From NCBI GenBank assembly GCA_910575565.1, contig CAJTFL010000001.1, positions 124,001-188,000 of the forward strand: DNA of 64,000 nucleotides, read 5' to 3'. Shown one piece after another: positions 62,177 to 64,000 of this stretch (position 1 is its first letter; each line of letters starts with the position of its first letter). The notes beneath the pieces are model-generated. The model ran no database searches. It was not told the DNA's origin and saw nothing but the letters and a program-made list of their open reading frames with translations. Source of the stretch: Lachnospiraceae bacterium (GTDB lineage: Bacteria > Bacillota > Clostridia > Lachnospirales > Lachnospiraceae). The position numbers and the translations under genes were made by a program.

Positions 62177-62842
62177 ATGATTTCAATGAAAAGCCAGAAT
62201 AAACGTGACTTGATTTTAGATGCATTACAGGAATTAATGTCTGGTTCCAGTGCACAGGCGATTTCCGTCAGTGAGATTGCCCAGAAGGCGGGGATTGGGA
62301 AGGGGAGCATTTATTACTATTTTTCCTCGAAAAACGAAATAATTGAAGCGGTAATTGAGCGATCTTATTCCAGGGTGCTGGATAAGGGGCAGGCGCTGGT
62401 GGCTTCAGATGATATTGGAGCCATTCGGAAAATGGAGATTATTTATGAGGCCTGCCTGGATTCTTCATTGGAATTAAAACGCCAGGTAGCGTTGACTACC
62501 TTTAATGAGCACCAGCAGAGTGCCTTAATCCACCAGAAATTCTCCAGGATGATTATTTCAAGGCTGGAGCCGATTTTGACGGATATTATCGGGCAGGGGA
62601 TAAAGGAAGGGATCCTGTACTGCCAGCATCCAAAGGAGACAGCGCGGATTATCCTGACACTTTTGACGGTTATTTTAGATAACAGCATATCGCCCATGGA
62701 GCAGGAAGAAATCACGAAAGTGCTGGCGGTTCTGTCAGATATGCTGGAAAAAAGCATGAAGGTTCCGAAGGATATGCTGCATTTTCTGCAGGAAAAGCAG
62801 CCCAAGGGCGGGAGCGTGGAGGATGAGGGCGAAGAGACTTAA
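62177..62842 (+). CDS. TetR-family regulator
   Basis: The N-terminal HTH (AISVSEIAQKAGIGKGSIYYYFSSKNEI, spanning residues 30-60) is classic TetR; the ligand domain follows to 221. Either ATG 62177 or 62186 may be the start; the binding site is poor. Divergent from the SCP2-led operon with palindromes between them, it is the probable repressor of that operon and may sense an acyl ligand. Confidence 0.9.
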   Translation: MISMKSQNKRDLILDALQELMSGSSAQAISVSEIAQKAGIGKGSIYYYFSSKNEIIEAVIERSYSRVLDKGQALVASDDIGAIRKMEIIYEACLDSSLELKRQVALTTFNEHQQSALIHQKFSRMIISRLEPILTDIIGQGIKEGILYCQHPKETARIILTLLTVILDNSISPMEQEEITKVLAVLSDMLEKSMKVPKDMLHFLQEKQPKGGSVEDEGEET

Positions 62843-62948
62843 GGAATTTTGGGAATTGCTGTGGCGGCAGGTAGGTGATTGTTGCTGCTGCGGATAAGTG
62901 ATTGAGGTTTAAATGGGGCAGTAAGGGGGGCATGGGAGCATATCATGG

Positions 62949-62986
62949 AAAATTCTCAAAAAGTGCAAACTTTTTGAGAATTTTTG
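62949..62986. terminator. Strong hairpin terminator
   Basis: AATTCTCAAAAAGT (62951-62964) pairs perfectly with ACTTTTTGAGAATT (62969-62982) around a 4-base loop, followed by T residues. It ends the tetR transcript. Confidence 0.9.
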
Positions 62987-63607
62987 GGAAATGGTAAAGA
63001 TAGCCAAAGAAAATCTAGGTTTTGTTATTGACTTTTAAAGAATTTTATAGTAATGTTGTTAAAGCTGGGGAAGGAAAAATTCTCAAAACGTATGTATTTT
63101 AAGCATGGGGCGATTGCAAAGGGATGGTATGTATATTTATAGCAGTATGGTTGCAGATGCTTCTGCTATATATTGTACTGAACTTATGGTTTGCCAATCT
63201 TTTATGGTGCATCCATTTTTCTTTATGGATAACAACTTCAAATAATAAAAAATAATCGAAGATAAACTTGCGCTGCTAGGAAGTTTTTGGAGATGATTGA
63301 AAAATTTTGGAATGTCGGGAAATGTGGTGATCATACTGTGCTATCAAATTTTTCATTGCATTTAACTTCAAATAATTAATAATATTATAAGTAAATCGTG
63401 CTGGTTAATGGGATAGCTGGTTCAAAAGACTCTGGAGGGAAGGGGAGTCTTGGGTGAGGAGTTCATCTCGAAGCCAGGAAGGCCGCTGTTTATGGAGATA
63501 CGAAGGAAAACAGCATGAAACAGTACGCCAGGAATTGATGGTGGAGAGGTGTAGGTGAAGGGATAAGTTTTCTGATGAGAGCAGATGAAGAAAAAAATGA
63601 TGGAAAA
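62987..63607. other. A+T-rich intergenic region, no gene seen
   Basis: No frame here has a start with a binding site. The phrase AACTTCAAATAAT occurs twice (63235 and 63366), and a hairpin AAGACTC/GAGTCTT lies near 63427-63452. The composition change suggests the edge of another acquired segment, starting with the glycosyltransferase that follows. Confidence 0.5.
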
Positions 63608-64000
63608 ATGAAAATTTGTATGTTTGGGCAGAAACGTATTCCTTCCAATGAAGGTGGAGTAGAAGTTGTCGTGGAGGAATTATCTATCCGGATGGTAGAA
63701 AAAGGATTTTTGGTTACGTGCTATAACCGCAAAGGCCATCATGTTAGTGGCGCTGAATTTGATGGTAAAAAGCTAAGTACATATAAAGGCGTAAGATTAA
63801 AAGAAGTTTTTACGGTCAATAAAAAGGGATTAGCTGCTGTAACTTCATCTGCAGTTTCCTCTATAGCTGCTGCATTTGGAAAATATGACGTTGTTCATAT
63901 CCATGCTGAAGGGCCTGCATTTTTTTGCTGGATTCCTAAACTTTTCGGGAAAAAAGTGATTGTCAGTATTCATGGGTTAGATCATCAACGGGCAAAATGG
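63608..64000 (+). CDS. GT4-type glycosyltransferase with DUF1972-like start, 3' end outside the window
   Basis: The frame is open to the window end. It starts MKICMFGQKRIPSNEGGVEV, the glycine-rich acceptor loop seen in GT4 rhamnosyltransferase-like proteins, and reaches VSIHGLDHQRAKW, a family hallmark. An in-frame ATG at 63575 could add 11 residues; neither start has a strong binding site. It probably opens a capsule or exopolysaccharide cluster to the right. Confidence 0.85.
   Translation, partial: MKICMFGQKRIPSNEGGVEVVVEELSIRMVEKGFLVTCYNRKGHHVSGAEFDGKKLSTYKGVRLKEVFTVNKKGLAAVTSSAVSSIAAAFGKYDVVHIHAEGPAFFCWIPKLFGKKVIVSIHGLDHQRAKW

Overview
The window looks like chromosome of an anaerobic, low-oxygen-lifestyle Firmicute of the class Clostridia, most like the Lachnospiraceae. 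The reasons are strong AGGAGG-type ribosome binding sites, frequent TTG starts, many ferredoxin-type Fe-S proteins, a YjjW-type glycyl-radical activase, a TnpW-type mobile-element protein and an Agr-like LytTR/GHKL pair. No rRNA, tRNA or CRISPR array was seen. Base composition is patchy: the first 5 kb, the 36.3-41.2 kb stretch and the last 1 kb are visibly richer in A+T than the rest, which fits acquired DNA.

Layout. (1) 1-5 kb: an A+T-rich operon with a partial AAA+ ATPase, a membrane-anchored HExxH zincin, a 123-residue unknown, a 45-residue membrane peptide and an Hsp70/actin-fold ATPase, followed by decayed coding sequence. (2) 5.2-7.8 kb: a LytTR response regulator and GHKL histidine kinase, and a small coiled protein on the other strand. 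(3) 8-18.2 kb: one long operon, hdrB-hdrC-hdrA-mvhD, two Fe-S proteins, an NAD(P)H/FAD module, an SdhB-like Fe-S protein, an FrdA-like flavoprotein and an AspT-type transporter. (4) 19.1-20.8 kb: DUF1275 and DUF1847 genes. (5) 20.9-30.4 kb: a divergent locus with prpD-like and two-subunit class I fumarase/tartrate dehydratase genes on the minus strand, then gntR, marR, a MalY/PatB-type PLP enzyme and the tctCBA carboxylate transporter on the plus strand. (6) 30.5-34.7 kb: LysR, a second aminotransferase, an enolase-superfamily dehydratase and a DsbA-like protein.

Regions 3 and 5 are tied together by a palindrome, TGGTATACCA or close variants, at nearly every promoter, including that of the GntR/FadR-type regulator. 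The simplest reading is a carboxylate-uptake and fumarate-respiration regulon in which NADH oxidation may be coupled by flavin-based bifurcation to fumarate reduction.

(7) 34.8-36.1 kb: small HTH and unknown genes. (8) 36.3-41.2 kb: a graveyard of mobile DNA: ASCH, a frameshifted GNAT gene, a LacI remnant, an intact-looking IS3-family element, a relaxase tail, an Rpn-type nuclease and TnpW. (9) 41.7-49 kb: MgtC, three tandem paralogous GT2-TPR glycosyltransferases all starting with TTG, and a YjjW-type activase. (10) 49.3-55.7 kb: a hybrid sensor kinase with a solute-binding lipoprotein, an esterase-like hydrolase, an isochorismatase-type hydrolase and a cytidylate-kinase-like protein. (11) 56.2-62.8 kb: a compact minus-strand cluster with an acyl-activating ligase, an acyl carrier protein, a free-standing condensation domain, an alpha/beta hydrolase and an SCP2 protein, apparently controlled by a divergent TetR regulator. 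(12) 63.6-64 kb: the start of a GT4 glycosyltransferase.

Between genes lie several families of long palindromic, non-coding repeats (families A, B, C and singletons) and two striking short tandem arrays.
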